A stretch of 17,154 nt of DNA from Methylobacteriaceae bacterium (GTDB lineage Bacteria; Pseudomonadota; Alphaproteobacteria; Rhizobiales; Beijerinckiaceae): assembly GCA_031272615.1 (NCBI GenBank), contig JAISTL010000203.1, positions 1 through 17,154 on the forward strand. The letters run 5' to 3'. The notes beneath the pieces were generated by a model that worked only from the letters and a program-made list of their open reading frames with translations, was not told the origin of the DNA and ran no database searches. Positions within the stretch are counted from its first letter, which is position 1. Each line of letters starts with the position of its first letter. Positions 16,228 to 17,154 of the stretch are shown here, one piece after another. The position numbers and the translations under genes were made by a program.

Positions 16228-16258
16228 AGAAGGGCGCGGCAAACGCGCCCTTCTTTTT
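16228..16258 (+). terminator. Intrinsic terminator of rpsA
   Basis: An 11-bp perfect stem, AGAAGGGCGCG (16228-16238) with CGCGCCCTTCT (16244-16254), with a 5-base loop GCAAA and a run of five T (16254-16258), ten bases after the rpsA stop. Confidence 0.95.
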
Positions 16259-16290
16259 CCGGCATCGATCTTCAGTGGGCCATGGCAGTT

Positions 16291-16425
16291 TCAGACGCGA
16301 TATCGTGTCGGCCGAACACCCGGAAGCATCTCCTCCCCGTTTTTGTCCATTTCAGGTGCGGCGGTCGCAACCCGCTCGCGGAGTACACACCGCTGCCGCT
16401 GTGGTTCCGCAACAGTTCGACTCAT
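16291..16425 (-). CDS. Tiny reading frame, 44 codons, coupled to the one upstream
   Basis: On the complement the ATG at 16425 overlaps the TGA of the preceding small frame (ATGA). The product begins MSRTVAEPQRQRCVLRERVA and is basic, with no recognised family. It stops at 16291, just before the rpsA terminator. The coupling is the only support; it may be a remnant or chance. Confidence 0.2.
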   Translation of the reverse strand: MSRTVAEPQRQRCVLRERVATAAPEMDKNGEEMLPGVRPTRYRV

Positions 16426-16574
16426 GAGTGCCTTTCATTGTGTCCCGCCTGAAGGGAAACGCGGATTTCTGTCGCTGAAGTAACCTTGTCGGCAACGGTT
16501 GTTGCTTCCACAAAATACTCCTTGAGCCAGTCTTTGGTCTCTTGTTGAAATGTAGTTGTCGTAGGTCCAGCCAC
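16422..16574 (-). CDS. Tiny reading frame, 50 codons, GTG start
   Basis: On the complement GTG at 16574 is preceded nine bases upstream by GGAG. The product contains TFQQETKDWLKEYFVEAT, a plausible amphipathic helix, and ends GHNERHS. It follows the AT-rich membrane gene by 31 bases and overlaps the next tiny frame by ATGA. No family is recognised; it could be a fragment of a larger, decayed gene. Confidence 0.3.
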   Translation of the reverse strand: MAGPTTTTFQQETKDWLKEYFVEATTVADKVTSATEIRVSLQAGHNERHS

Positions 16575-16605
16575 TGCCTATTTCTCCATCAATCTTCTAT
16601 TGTTA

Positions 16606-16992
16606 TCACGGTATATAATACTCCGGTAGGGGCTCAGTTACTAACAAACACCAAAGCAACACCCAACATACGCCGATAACAAAAACTGCACACAATACGA
16701 TGAAGTGCCATCGTTTTATTGTTGTAAAATAAGGAATTAGAATCACGAAAGGAACTGCTAAAACATACGGGTTTATAAAGACATACAGATCAACAAGCAC
16801 CCCAATACTGGGCATATCACACCGATAACGGGCCGCACATTCCTCACTAAAAAACAAATACCAAATTACTAATATACAATACGAACTAATAGAAAATACA
16901 ATCATAACTCCACATAAATAAAAAAATGCGCGCAACAGAACTCTATTATACTTATTATTATAAGAAATGGCATTTTTTTCGTCTTTATACAT
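16606..16992 (-). CDS. AT-rich gene for a small three-helix membrane protein
   Basis: A 128-residue protein starting at 16992 (MYKDEKNAIS) with GAGGTG six bases upstream; a GTG three codons earlier is less likely because it lies in the ribosome site. Hydrophobic helices are at about 20-47, 70-92 and 96-117. A Cys-containing loop (EECAARYRCD) follows the first helix. The base composition is visibly far lower in GC than any other gene here, with A/T-ending codons (AAT AAT AAG TAT), so recent transfer is likely. It follows the RTX-type gene by 30 bases on the same strand. I recognise no family. A small AT-rich membrane protein just after a secreted-protein gene is what an immunity gene often looks like, but that is inference. 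Confidence 0.6.
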   Translation of the reverse strand: MYKDEKNAISYNNKYNRVLLRAFFYLCGVMIVFSISSYCILVIWYLFFSEECAARYRCDMPSIGVLVDLYVFINPYVLAVPFVILIPYFTTIKRWHFIVLCAVFVIGVCWVLLWCLLVTEPLPEYYIP

Positions 16993-17022
16993 GTGTAACA
17001 CCTCAAAAAGTATAACCTCGAT

Positions 17023-17154
17023 TTAAATAGTTGTCACTGCTCGTTCAAAGTGGAACTCCTCCACCTTGGCGGCGCCGAAGCCGTCAACAATGGTCAGCTG
17101 ATCGAGGCCGTTGCCGATGTCGATGATGAGGTCATTGCCGTCACGCTTCAGGTT
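17023..17154 (-). CDS. C-terminal end of an RTX/haemolysin-type calcium-binding protein (cut by window edge)
   Basis: The complement is open from the right edge to a TAA at 17023, giving 43 residues. NLKRDGNDLIIDIGNGLDQL followed by TIVDG and VEEFHF matches the haemolysin-type calcium-binding related domain found after RTX repeats (consensus RDGxDLVI...GxDxVTI...VExFxFADG). These proteins are secreted by type I systems using an uncleaved C-terminal signal. Here the usual FADGT ending is replaced by FERAVTTI and a stop, exactly where the sequence turns AT-rich. The gene therefore looks truncated or altered at its 3' end. The bulk lies outside the window. Confidence 0.65.
   Translation of the reverse strand, partial: NLKRDGNDLIIDIGNGLDQLTIVDGFGAAKVEEFHFERAVTTI

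Noticed and set aside
14512..16242. 576-codon open frame on the complement of rpsA
   Set aside because: It mirrors the six S1 domains as antisense repeats and arises from the GC-rich codon pattern of rpsA; rpsA itself is certain.

Overview
The window looks like a piece of an alphaproteobacterial chromosome. The reasons are the style of the proteins (alphaproteobacterial GpmA, an IHF-beta, a PmtA-like methyltransferase of the rhizobial type, a six-domain S1, a conserved HNH family), the moderately high GC content and the gene neighbourhoods (dapB-gpmA, sppA-ihfB-lapA, yqaA-dsbB). I cannot place it below class. Almost everything is core housekeeping.

Layout, left to right. 1-689 (-): N-terminal part of an RsmB-type rRNA cytosine methyltransferase, cut by the window edge. 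928-2093 (+): a two-gene unit of a YqaA/DedA-type membrane protein and the disulfide oxidoreductase DsbB. 2129-4471 (-): etfB and etfA with overlapping stop and start, then an HNH nuclease gene; a strong intrinsic terminator stands only about 22 bases before etfB. 4563-5021 (-): a small exported protein with two similar cysteine-bounded modules. 5222-7042 (-): sppA, ihfB and lapA in transcription order. 7043-8056: about 1 kb with no confident gene but with two diverged tandem copies of a ~250-base unit, each ending in an intrinsic terminator. 8057-10310 (-): a PmtA-like methyltransferase, dapB and gpmA, spaced like an operon. 10518-11222 (-): a minimal site-2 protease. 11275-12507 (-): argG. 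12720-14024 (-): an AbgA-like M20 amidohydrolase. 14025-14514: a divergent control region. 14515-16218 (+): rpsA with its own terminator. 16291-17154 (-): an accessory-looking end, with the tail of an RTX/haemolysin-type protein running in from the right edge, an AT-rich three-helix membrane protein and two tiny overlapping reading frames.

Functionally the genes cover translation and RNA modification (RsmB, S1), envelope and protein quality control (YqaA, DsbB, SppA, LapA, site-2 protease), electron transfer from flavin dehydrogenases (EtfAB), lysine and arginine biosynthesis (DapB, ArgG), glycolysis (GpmA), probable phospholipid methylation (PmtA-like) and nucleoid structure (IHF-beta).

The two parts that known genes do not explain are the tandem repeat units at 7176-7427 and 7663-7917 and the AT-rich cassette next to the truncated-looking RTX tail at 16291-17154. 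I read the repeat units as a candidate pair of paralogous small RNAs, with a C-rich hairpin loop and covarying stems. Promoter calls are by eye and weak throughout.
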